Assembly (NCBI GenBank): GCA_003550325.1
Contig: QKWP01000104.1
Location: 9,136 to 73,135 of the forward strand
Reading direction: 5' to 3'
Length of the DNA: 64,000 bases
Source: Gigaspora rosea
Taxonomy: Eukaryota; Glomeromycota; Glomeromycetes; Diversisporales; Gigasporaceae
Positions within the stretch are counted from its first letter, which is position 1. Each line of letters begins with the position of its first letter. The position numbers and the translations under genes were made by a program. Below are positions 45,672-56,710 of this stretch, piece by piece. The notes beneath the pieces were generated by a model. That model searched no databases. It had not been told where the DNA came from and saw only the letters and a program-made list of their open reading frames with translations.

Positions 45672-45680
45672 CAATATTTT

Positions 45681-48493
45681 TTTTTATTTTTAAAAGCGAA
45701 GTCTTGCCTCAGTTTCTTTATTAAGTAAATATATTGGTACATTTATAGGCTATGCTATACTATGTGCTATATACTTCTATCTAAAAACTGAATCTTGGGC
45801 TGCTTTACCCACGATCCATACTTTGCTATGTAGGGTCAAATCCCTGCCTAGTCTACGATTGTATTGATGAAGTTTAGTGAAATGCTATATCTCGTAAAGA
45901 GATGCTGCCATTTTTTAAGTTTTATTTGTATGTTACGTTTATACATTTGCTCACAGTGAGACTCCGCTATGGCCATGGAGGCTGTTCTGGCATTGTGTAC
46001 ATTGCTTCCGGCCTGGGGCTCTTGCCCAGGTGCTTCTGGTCGGCTCTGGCACCGGGTACCCAGATTTCCTCGTATATTCTTTGTGCGATTTTATATAAGA
46101 ATAGAACCATTAGATTTTGGTTTGATTTTGAGGGGGCACCTTCACTGCTTTATTTATCTCCTGGGTTATGGCTGCTGGTAGTATGCCAAGCGTTACTCTG
46201 CTTGCCCCTGACTGTTGGCTTGTGATGCATATGTGGTATGTGATCGCTGTTACCATATAGTGTACTCCAGATACCGAATGGGCTTTGTATTTTATAAGTT
46301 TTTTGTGAAATGTTTCTGATATAATCTTTCGTATACTGATATCATTCTTGCTGCATGTAAGAAGCTGGTAATTACTTTCAGAAGCACTCTGGCATTGCCA
46401 ACATAGCAGTGTTTGGTATTTCTTTGGGTTCCTCTTATATAAAACCTCTATTGTGGAGAGTTTTTCCATTAGTAGTTTGAGTTTGAAGGCCTTTAGTCTG
46501 TCATATTTGGGGTTGGTAGGACCCCGAAATATATATAGATAGGTCAGGTATGAGTTTGCTTATTTTTGAGGTTTTTATGCAGATCTTTTCTATTTATAAT
46601 AATTTTTTTGCTTATTTTTGAAGTTTTTTCTACAGATCTTACCTTTTTTAGTAACCCTATAATTAACCTGACCTATCTATATATATTTCGGGTCCTGGGT
46701 TGGTCTCCTGGGTCGTCGGCGAGCACCGAAAGTTTATGTAGTTTAGAAGGCTTCCTAGTTTGCATTTTTGCGCTTTGGATCCCAGCATAGTAGGCATATT
46801 TGTGATTGCCATTGAGGAATGTGAGTGCATTTTGGATGTGCCAGCAAAACCTGCGCATATTGTACTCAATTGGTGTCTGCATCCAGGTAGGTTGTAGGAT
46901 GTCCTGGCGTAAATTCATGTGTTGAATCTCCGTCTTGATAAAGGGTGTCACTCCGAGGGCTGACATTTTTAGTTGCGAGTCATGCTCAAAGTCAAACGTT
47001 AGGTCCTTTTGGTCTATGAGTGTTTGCCATGTCAGCCAGCTGGGTCCGTGTGTCTTGTTGTACAACGTGTGCAGTGTGTGTGCTGGGGCCTCATAAACCG
47101 TCCAGACCAGGTTTGCAAAATGTTTATTTTTGTAATGACTTTTCCTTTGCCTTCTTCAGAAGTATCAAGGCTATATGTATCAGGGCTGTTATGAGTTTTC
47201 TAGTTGCTGTCGGCCAGTTGGGTGTTGATACGTGGATCTGATAGTTTAGCATAGGGATGCGACACATGATGACTTTCTCTAGTGTTTCCTCAATCTTTCG
47301 CTGTTGAGGTACTAAATAGAAGGTAGCCAGCTGCTGTTTTCTTAGCTTTCTTTGGACCTCCTCCAGTATATTTATAGCTTCTTTTCCTTAATCAGTGTGT
47401 TTATATAGTTTATTTTTGAGCTAGCATACAGTTGTATTTTAATTTTCAGTTTGCCACCTCCATCTGCATGAGGTCTACAACACTTGCTTGTATTCTTTTT
47501 TTTACTGTCTATAGTGACTACCGCAAGATTGTTTGTGTGGATCCTCCTCCTGCATTTCTTTTTCCCAGCAACAAGTTGTTTTGGTAACAGCCTGTGCAAG
47601 GGTGGCGTTGAAGTGTTACTCTATCTATTGTCCAGTAGTTCATTGTGGCATGTTTGTCCTTTATTAAAGAAATTTGGTCTATGAATTTAGTGTTATTAGA
47701 TCTTTCTATGGCCCATTCGGCTTTCTGTAGTAGTGTATTTTTGTATGTAAAGGGGTTTGGTGCTATGAGGCTATCTCTAAGAGTGGTCCGGAGCAGCTAG
47801 CAAATTGTTTCTGTCATCAGTTGGTACCATTTGGGTTCCCTCCCTTGTGGTATATATTTGGTATTGTGCGGTAGCTAAAACCAGGTTAAAGTATCATCAT
47901 TCTTGTATGTAGTATACTGCTTGATGTACTGTAAGTTGAGTCTGTTCAGTTTGCTTTTGATATAGTTTGGCCTGGGTAGCTCTTTAACAATCATGTCTAT
48001 TGGAGTCCTGGGTCAGCCAGCGGAATTGGCCACCTGCTTTGATTATTGTTAAAGGATAGGTAGAGCTATGCAAGATTGATTAACATCTTTGCTTGTGGCA
48101 TGCTATTTTCTACCTGAGTAAGTATGAAACTTCCCTCCAATACTGACTTGTTGGTTTGTGCAGCATTTTGAATTTGCTGTAGGCATATTTTGATTGATGA
48201 TTTGTGAAAATTTTTGTGATTTATCTGTCGTTGCAGCACCGCTACATGCTGTTGAGCTTGGATATCAGATATTGTTCACACACTGTATATTTGATGATGC
48301 AGTAGCATTGATGTAGATACTGTTTGGGCCATTCTAGCTTTATGCTTGACAACTGCAACGTACTGGCTCGTGATTTTTCACTTATTGTTACTGAAAGTAC
48401 TATGTTCTGGACCCGGTAGGCCACTCTTGCTAGGATTACTATGTTGATTATGTATGTCGCTTGTTTGGCCATGAGTTTGGCATGTCAGACCCT
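45681..48493 (-). pseudogene. LINE 3' region after the reverse transcriptase
   Basis: Minus-strand pieces remain readable: GPSWLTWQTLIDQKDLTFDF (about 47,065), NMRRFCWHIQNALTFLNGNH (about 46,860) and ILPAAITQEINKAVKVPPQN (about 46,160). I recognise no RNase H motif. The pieces alternate between frames with stops. The 3' end has AATAAAG and an A-rich tail. Confidence 0.6.
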
Positions 48494-49199
48494 TCATATA
48501 GCATTGCATGACTCTTCCCTGATTGATTTGATCGTGAAAGCTTGGTTTTTTGTTAATGAGTACCAGCAGCCCAAGAACCTGAAGTCTCCCGATTGCTGTA
48601 TTGCTGATATGTATTCTTCTCTGAATTCTATCTGCGAGTTCTGTATTTGTGTGTAAAGAGTTGCGAATACCGACTTGTTTGGGTTTATTTTGATGTTGGT
48701 TAGCGTAAAGAATGAGATGGCTATTTTGAGTTTGTCTTGAAGGTCGGCTTGTGATCGAGCAATCCAAATTGTATCATCCATGTATACCAGGGCAGGTGTA
48801 TCTAATTGCAAATCTTTTTTTCATTAAGTTGCTTATAAGTTGTATGCATCTGGTAGCTTTGAATTTGCTGATAGATACGTGTCAGTAAGGGGTCATAGTA
48901 TATGCGCTATAATAGTGAGGTGATGGTTTCCCCCTGATCAATACTGTCATGTACAGGGTATATTCCTGTGTTGCCTAAAAGCGTAATAACAGAGTTGTTA
49001 CGGTTAGTAAAGATTTCTGTGATGAGGTATACTAAGTTGGTAGGGACTTTAATGCGAAGTAGGGCCTTAGTGAGTAAAGAAATATAAACAGAGTTGTATG
49101 CCTTTGACATATTCCGACTTAGAAGCCAAAGCTCTTTGTTAGATACATGCACGTATTCTATTATGTGCATAATGGTTGTTATTGGGATTTTAGTTGAGA
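48494..49199 (-). pseudogene. LINE reverse transcriptase, C-terminal half
   Basis: Starting at the insertion point, the minus strand reads STKIPITTIMHIIEYVHVSN, then ELWLLSRNMSKAYNSVYISL (motif A region), DQGETITSLL (motif B region) and LVYMDDTIWIA (motif C with the YMDD catalytic pair, about 48,780). In motif A, where an aspartate is expected (family form DMSKAYDS), asparagine is found, so the enzyme would be inactive. Frame breaks occur near 48,850. Confidence 0.8.
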
Positions 49200-49506
49200 T
49201 AGTGCTTGTATTCGAATGTACTATATTTATGAATATATTTGAATATATGAAGATTTATGAATATTCGAATATAAATTATAAATATTCGAATATTTGTAAA
49301 TATTCATAATATTTATGAATATTCATAATATTTATGAATATTCAAAATATTTATAAATATTCATAATATTTATGAATATTCATAATATTTATGAATATTT
49401 ATAATATTTATGAATATTTATAATATTTATGAATATTCATAAGCATTTAATAATTTATTGCAATGGCGATGTATCGCCACCCCTGATAGACCAATTAGAA
49501 TGCAGG

Positions 49507-49736
49507 ATCAGGTGTAACGTGAAATCGAAGCAATTACGATTTTTTTCAAAAATCGGCTATAGCACGAAATTTTGCCTATAAATTCATCTCTCGTGCTCTA
49601 ACAAAAAAAATTCCTCTCGAATTTTGGGTTAGAACCTCTTTCCTAAATCGTCCTACTCTAACCCTAACACTATTCTCACCCTAATCCTAAACTAACGAAT
49701 TAATTTATTGTTTTGATTTCACATTACACCAGATCT
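49507..49736. mobile_element. MITE with GATCAGGTGTAACGTGAAAT ends
   Basis: GATCAGGTGTAACGTGAAATC at the left is inverted to GATTTCACATTACACCAGATC at the right with two or three mismatches. The core has CTCGTGCTCTAACAAAAAAA, TTTTGGGTTAGAACC and CTCTAACCCTAAC, placing it in the family of the 15,151 and 16,118 elements. Confidence 0.7.
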
Positions 49737-50102
49737 TATAGCGTGCGATATATTGCATAGGCAAAAAAATAAAACATTCTATTCATAATATTTATGAATA
49801 TTTATAATATTTATGAATATTCATAATATTTATGAATATTTATTATATTAATGAATATTCATAATATTGAATATATTCATATATATAATATTTATGAATA
49901 TATTTATAATTTTTATATATAAATATGCATATTGGTTACACAAAAGTTCATTGCACTATTTGTATAAAAATAATTTTAGATTACACGCTACTAATGTTGT
50001 ATAACGTTACACAAGCCATATTTTGGTAACTTGGTTTTAAATCTAAGTAGTATAGCAGGTTTTGAATATTTATAAATATTCATAATATTTATGAATATTT
50101 AT

Positions 50103-50608
50103 TTTTTTTATTTTTTTTTTTTTAAGATGAGGTCGTGCCTCGAAGACTTTATTGAGTATATGTCTGTATATATTATATGATACAATGTTATACTATTTAA
50201 GTACTACAGACTCAGACATTCTTGACTATTTGTGACCTAAACCTACCAGAGCTTCTATACCCCATTTTCTGCATGACCTGGATTTTTGGACTACTCTCTA
50301 TTTTGTCATTCAGCTAATCACTATATTCTCTGATTCTCTCATATTGCTGATCCTATACTTCCAAGTAGGTGCGAGGGCCTTGCCCAGACGATCGTAACCT
50401 CACGGCTACTTCCTAAACTTTGGTGTCCCGAGATTACCCACTAGTAGTACCTGTAGTGCTACCGCCACCAGGTTCGTATCTCAAGCCATCTCTTAAATGC
50501 TGCTGTAACCTAGCCCGTATCTCAAGCCACTACCTTCCTCCAATAGTGGGGGCAGAGCCTTGCTGTACCCAATACTCTCAGTAATCTATCGTATATTACT
50601 GCAAATAT
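50103..50608 (-). mobile_element. 5'-truncated LINE 3' end inside the satellite
   Basis: On the minus strand it ends ACTCAATAAAGTCTTCGAGG, CACGACCTCATCTT and an A-run, the same tail type as at 13,472 and 45,690. ATATTTATGAATATTTA lies on both sides, but as the target is itself satellite this duplication is only suggestive. The body is less AT-rich than its surroundings. Confidence 0.75.
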
Positions 50609-50689
50609 GATATTTATGAATATTTAAATATTTATGAATATTTATAAATATTTATGAATATTCATAAAGGATAAATATATGCAACGCAC

Positions 50690-51045
50690 CCTGCGATATG
50701 CTAATTTATCGCACACAATATGGTAAACATAATTTGTAGATCTGTGTAACAAATTTTCTATATAACAAAAATTTAAATTAATATAAGGTTAGGGTAAGGG
50801 TAAGAGTAAGAGTTAGTGTTAGAAGTTAGAGTAGATAATAGTATATACCAAAATTTTTGCAAGGGATTTTTTTTGTTAGAGCGTGAAAGGTGGTTAAGTA
50901 GATAAAATTTTTGATATTACAAATTTTAGAAAAATTTCTTTATTTTGTTACACAAAGAAAATTTTCACATCATACCTGATCTTCAAATTTAATTGGTAGA
51001 TCATTGGGGTGTGATATACAAGCATATCGCAGTGTGCGATGCCTA
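50690..51045. mobile_element. Second copy of the CTCTAACCCTAA-core family, inverted
   Basis: GGTTAGGGTAAGGGTAAG, TTTTTGTTAGAGCGTGAAAG and TGTGTAACAAATTT / TTTGTTACACAAAG make an inverted-orientation relative of the 49,507 copy. The ends are poorly defined. Confidence 0.6.
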
Positions 51046-51143
51046 ATTAAGTCCATTCATAAATATGTATTTATGAATATTCATAAATATTTATGAATAT
51101 TCATAAATATTTATGAATATTCATAAATATTTATAAATATTTT

Positions 51144-51288
51144 ATAGTTATTGTATAGGTGATTTTCAATATCGTGAATATTTTTCTAATCACATGCTAG
51201 ATGTAAGATTTGATTGGCCAAGAATCAGCCAATCAAATGTTATATCTAGCATGGACATTCATATCATAAGAAACTATACAATAATTAT
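51144..51288. mobile_element. 145-bp hairpin MITE in the left satellite
   Basis: Outer arms ATAGTTATTGTATAG and CTATACAATAATTAT and inner arms GCTAGATGTAAGATTTGATT / AATCAAATGTTATATCTAGC fold into one hairpin whose loop region is at about 51,218-51,227. Confidence 0.8.
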
Positions 51289-51612
51289 AAATATTTATGA
51301 ATATTCATAAATATTTATGAATATTCATAATGTTTTGAATATTCATAAATATTTATGAATATTCAAAATATTTATAAATATTCATAATAATTATGAATTT
51401 TCATATTATTTATAATTATATAATTTGTATAACATAAATATGCTATTGTTGGTTACACAAAGCTCATTGCACTGTTTTTACAAAAATAATTTTAGATTAC
51501 ACACTACTAATATTGTGTAATATTACACAAGTCCTATTTTGGTAACTTAGTTTTAAATCTAAAGTAGGTTTAGCAGGTTTTGAATATTTATAAATATTTA
51601 TAATATTTATGA

Positions 51613-53648
51613 AAGCATAGGAGACATTCTCAAATTTCGGAAAAGCACAGGTTGATCATGAGATAGCAGGCCAATCAGCAGCTTGGCACATGAAATAAAT
51701 TATTATTGAACTAAACATGAAAATCAGTAATTGAATATTCACAGAATATTCGCGAAAGCTAGTATCGAGTATATGAAATACACTAAACGCTAAGTACTAT
51801 TAATCTTTTTTATTGGTTTTTTTTCTTATTTAGCACTAACTTTTTTTTCCTTTCTTTATAAAGCTAGTTTTTACCAGAACAACAAAAATGCAATCGGCAT
51901 TATTTTAAAATTGACAAGATTCATTAGGCGACTTGCAAGGAACTTATAATAAGTATTTTTTTTATTTTTTTTTGAGTTTTATTTTTCTTTCGGTTGTATT
52001 AATTTTTTTTAGACTTTTTAGTGAACAAGGCTGCATTATCTAGTGATCAAAACCTGCGATCAAGACTTGCATTCAAAAGACCTGTAGCGATCAAGCGACC
52101 TTTCCCATATGCCTCGACATTTGATATAAAATCACGGAAACTAATAGTAAAGGTCTGCCAGAAAAAGAACTAAAGGTTTGTGGAGATTGTCAGCAAGTTT
52201 GTTGAAAAGAACCTTGCTGTAGAGCAGGTCGTAGTTGAAGTGCGATCAGACGTTAGAGGAGTATCCAACTAGTTTAGAGACAAAAAATCACAATGGAACA
52301 AATTGAATGCCCCGACGTGTTAATCAACTCCTTACCATGTAGGTTGTTTAATTATAAATTTCTTTATGTGTTTTTATAACTACAAATCGTAAGACTTGCT
52401 CTTTTCTCAAGATATTGATCAAGAGATAAACCAGGCCTGCCGAATAATTGATCGTAGAGGACTCAATTAATTGATTAGTGGCGCATTGGTATGTTAATCA
52501 CTTGGATTTTAAGTGCGGTTAAACGTTAATTATATTTATTTCAATCCATCAAAGAATTTTTTTCCTTTAACAAATAAAGTTGAAGTGACAGTAGCCGAAA
52601 CCAGGCCTACCGAATAATTGATCGTAGAGGACTCAATTAATTGATTGGTGGCGCATTGGTTATATGAATCGCTTGAATTTTAAGTGCGGTTAAATGTTAA
52701 TTATATTTATTTCGATCCATTAAAGATTTTTTTTTTCCTTTAACGAATAAAAAGTTTTTTTTAAAATTAAACATTCTTGTTTTCTTTTTATGAATTAATA
52801 TAATTATGTAAAACGCAATATATTTGTAGTACTGCATAATAAAATTTATTAATGTAACAATATGCAACAATAGGTTAATATAAAAATTATTTATGTTAAA
52901 CCCGTCGTTTAATGACGGGTCTAGTATCTAATTTTTGCTATGATTGTAAAATGGCAATTTATTGTAGTAATTTATTTGGATATGATCAATGAAGACCTTT
53001 TTTAGCGTTAGGTTACAATTACATTAAAATATATATGTACTTAGAACATTTTAAATTCGAAACACATATAACAATTTATTAATTGATCACAATTATTTTT
53101 GTATAACAATTATAATTAACAGTAATTGCAATTAATTTTTCGGTACCCCCGATTTACATTAAAGTTTACTTTTTTACTTGGATAGATTTGTAAATAATAA
53201 AAAAATAACTTATGCATGAATATAGCAATTAGTGTATTGTTAAATTTTTTTAATTTGAATTATTAGCTGGATTTGTTATACATATAATTTAATAAAATCA
53301 TTATTACCGGTAACAAACTGAAATTGGTTTTAAAGACTGAATTTATTTGTTATGAAATTGTGAAGTTGTTTGTTATTGTAAGATTATGAACCAATTAGCA
53401 AATTATTAGTTATGTAATAATTATTATATAATGTAAAAATTATTTGTTATACATACAATAATAAAATTATTATATAATAAAAGATTTATTGTATAATAAG
53501 TTAAAAATAAACATTATTGTATAATGAATTTAAAATAAATATATAAATATATAATTTTATAAAAAAATTTTACAAATTTTAATAATTTTTTAATACATAC
53601 TGTATTTACAAATTTTTAATTACAAAATTTTTAAACCAAAATTTGAAA
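51613..53648. other. Upstream non-coding part of the 10-kb element
   Basis: No ORF resembling a protein family. It contains two 150-bp near-duplicates (52,428-52,751), a CCCGTCGTTTAATGACGGG hairpin near 52,900-52,920 and long AT-rich stretches leading to the gene start. A short exon-like stretch around 51,890-52,330 could belong to a transcript, but I cannot support one. Confidence 0.45.
52428..52751 (+). repeat. Direct repeat, 170-bp period, two copies
   Basis: Both copies begin AAACCAGGCCTRCCGAATAA and contain TTGATCGTAGAGGACTCAAT, GGTGGCGCATTGGT-like sequence and TTTTAAGTGCGGTTAAA, and end in CCTTTAACRAATAAA. They differ at about a dozen positions. The better conserved, GC-richer blocks inside an AT-rich element suggest an RNA or a retroposed unit, but no RNA family is recognised. 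Confidence 0.75.
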
Positions 53649-56600
53649 ATGTCTCAAAATAATATTCAACAAAATTGTTCAGTTTGTTTAAAAATCATTA
53701 TTACACTTAGTAGAGGTGTTACAAATAATCTTAAATTTAAAATTGATAATTGCCCTGATAAAAGATATTATAAAAATCTTAGAGTTGAAGTTGATAAATT
53801 ATGCTATGAGTGTTATATGAAAATTGTAGATTCTTATCGACGTAAAATGTCTACAATAAATAGAAATATTGAATTGGATAATTTAATAGAACCAGATTTA
53901 ATAGAAGATGATAATTTAGCTGAAAATAATACTTTAACAAATTTAATAGAAATTAATAATTTAATTGAAATTAGTGAACCTAATATTACAACAAATTTAA
54001 TAGAAACTGATAATCTAATTGAAACTAGTGAATCTAATATTTTACCAAATTTAATGGAAATTGATAATTTAATTGAATCTACAACTTTTACAAATTTAAC
54101 AGAAACCAATAATTTAGTAAATCTAATAGAATTAATTGAAACACAAAAAAATGAATTAATTGAAAATAATTTAATTGAAATTAATCAACAATTTACAAAT
54201 ATTAATATTAATATAAGTAATAATAATATAATTTCAATGGATAAAGAAAATTTTAATCAATTAATTAAATTAATTATTCAAAAAGATTTAGAAATAAAAA
54301 CTTTAACTGAGCAAATCAATAAAAATAATTTAGGTAATTATTATATTTTAATTATTATCTTTTAATTTGTAATTTAATTATAATTATTTTAAATATTAAT
54401 TTATATTTTTTTAAAGTTCAAAAGTATTCATTTTCTCAACAAATGGAATTATTAACAACTGTTTTATTAAAATATCAAAAAGATAATGCTAAATATATAT
54501 TGGATCCTGAACAATTCCAACAAATGGTTGAATCAAATGAGCCAAAGTTAAAAGGATTTTTTAATGAAATGATTAATGCATTAATTCCAAAAAAAAGACT
54601 TGAAAAAAATAAAGAAAAAGCAAAAAAACAAGTAGTTGGATATTGCTATCTTTTAGTTGGAATAAGGAACAAGTTTGCCAATAATTTTAAATTAGATTTA
54701 GGACTTTATTTACAATCATCAGGAATGACTAATTCAGGAATTAATACATTATCAAATGCTGGTCTTAGTGTTCATACAAAGACCATTAAAAGATATAAAA
54801 AAGATATTGCAAAAGCTCATCCAATAAAACTTAATGAATATTTTAGTTTAAATGTAAGTTATTTTAATTTTTTTAATTTTAAATTTTAGAAATATATTAA
54901 TTAAAATTATAATTTTATTTAGCCAAATATTTTTTATTGTTTTAATATTGATGATTTTCATGATATTCATGGAATTCGTAGACCAGATACAACAACACTT
55001 AGTTCTGTAAATCATATGGCAACATGTGTAGCAAAGCCAATTATTGATACATCTGCAGCTTTAGCAATTGTAAATAATAATTGCCCAATTTTTAATCCAG
55101 AGAATTTTAGTGAGTTGCTTATTATAGAATATTTATATTCTAGAATTAGTGGTGCTTTTGATATAAGTTATAATTCACAAAAATTTAATTGGATAAATGA
55201 TCAAATTCATTTTGAAGATCAAAATCAAATTGAATTACTTACAATACATATGTATGATGATGCTATAAGTGAACGTAAAGAAGAAAGATCTATGAAAAAT
55301 CTTAAAATAATTAATGTGCAAAAACAAAATTTAAAATCATTAGAAGATTATTTAAATGCTTTAAAAATGATTACTTCAATAGAATCATTACAACAATATC
55401 TTCAAAATTATACTTTACCAGTAATTGCTGATTGGCCTGGACAATATTTTATTCGAAAAATTTTGACACATTATTATAAAAAAGTTTCTACAAAGACATA
55501 TAACTCTATTATAATTCCTGAAAATGTTAGTAATTTTATTCCAATTATTGGTCCTCTTCATATTTCTTTAAATTTTCGTGAACAAGTTATTCTTGTTCAT
55601 TATTTATTTTTTGAAAAATTTTTTCATTATTTATTTGGTGACAAAAAAATATTTGCAAAAAAACCTAAACCTTGGAGAATTAATTTATTACTTGAATTAA
55701 TTCATAATGGTTGGAAAAAAATATCCCAAAAAATTTTATTAAAATTTGAAAATAATTGTAAAGATATAGAATATAGAATGATAATAGATCTTTTGGATAA
55801 TTTAGTGCCTGCAACTTTGGACATATATGCAATTCTTTTTAGATCTGGACATTTTAATCAATATTTTGATACTTTATTTCGATTATGGACATTTGCATTA
55901 CGATGGAAAAGAAAAAATTATAATAAGGCACCATTAGCTTTTATATCAGATTATCTTTATTGGCAACAAATTAATCATCCTTTAGCAAATGTTATATCAC
56001 GATCTTTAGTTAATTTTAATGATTATTTTGTTGAAAATTTTCATAGTCGATTACGAGCAAATATTAATAATAGCTATACTGCAGATAATATTATTGAACA
56101 ATCTTATATATTAGATATACATAATAATCAATTATTTAATACTTTTCGTACTGAAAAAGTATATCCATATAAGCAAAATCAATTAGATTATTTGACAAAA
56201 AAAAGTAGTTTATTTTTATTAGAACATTTTCAAAAAATTTTTCAAAATATTGGAAAAAGTAAAATAATTCCAACAATTCCAAACAAAGACAGAGAAAAAA
56301 ATAAATTTTTCATGGCAACATTAAATGAAATTCTTGAACTTAAATGTTTGCCAACTGGTTATCATACAGCACATTTACCATCATTTAATGCTTGTGATTA
56401 TTGTAATATTCCAATTAAATTTTCAACTGGCAAAACATATATTTGTGGACATTCTTTTCATGATGATTGTTATAATAAATACAATGCTTGTAAACATTGT
56501 TTAGAATATTATAAAAAAGGAATTTATAAACAAATTAAATTATTTAAAAAAGGATTAGAAAAAATTGGGGATGACAAAGATATTTTAGATGATGATGATA

Positions 56601-56710
56601 TAAATGATGATGATGATAACAATTTAGATGAAAAAAATAATAATGAAATAAATGAAAATATAGAAAATGAGCTTCAAATAGCTATTGATTTTATTGATCA
56701 ATGGATATAA
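53649..56710 (+). CDS. 969-aa candidate transposase of the 10-kb element
   Basis: Exons 53,649-54,333, 54,417-54,853 and 54,923-56,710 join in frame through GTAATT..AAAG and GTAAGT..TTAG introns, 2,910 nt with stop and no lesions. Residues about 9-60 hold CSVC ... CYEC, a possible zinc-binding pair. Residues 75-190 are low-complexity NLIETDNLIE-type repeats, then a coiled segment. The central part has KKQVVGYCYLLVGIRNKFAN, FYCFNIDDFHDIHGIRRPDT and HMATCVAKPI, followed by IIGPLHISLNFREQVILVHY, DNLVPATLDIYAILFRSG, FALRWKRKNYNKAPLAFISD and NFNDYFVENFHSRLRANI. Near the end CDYCNIP...CGHSFHDDCYNK.NACKHC is RING-like, before an acidic tail. The acidic residues in NIDD, ATLDIY and FVENFHSR could form a DDE/D site; that is inference. 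Its position in an element with TIRs and TSD supports a transposase role. Confidence 0.8.

Larger units (their letters stand above)
49200..51612. repeat. Left subterminal AT palindromic satellite
   Basis: Many copies of ATTCATAAATATTTATGAAT and variants (AATATTCATAATATTTATG) fill 49,220-49,440, 49,785-49,920, 50,062-50,102, 50,608-50,665, 51,055-51,140 and 51,282-51,420. A unit of about 175 bp (49,924-50,101; 51,427-51,612), sharing GTTACACAA, TCATTGCAC and TAATTTTAGATTACAC, is duplicated directly. The satellite occurs only inside this element in the window. Confidence 0.85.

Noticed and set aside
45833..45856. GGGTCAAATCCC resembling a tRNA T-arm/B box
   Set aside because: No cloverleaf or A box can be built around it, and it lies within the LINE 3' region.
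49220..49440. Regular short palindromic repeats that could suggest a CRISPR array
   Set aside because: There are no unique spacers of constant length, the repeats are AT-only and degenerate, and the genome is eukaryotic.
52900..52922. CCCGTCGTTTAATGACGGG hairpin as a rho-independent terminator
   Set aside because: The setting is eukaryotic and no T-run follows. Kept only as a note within the non-coding region.
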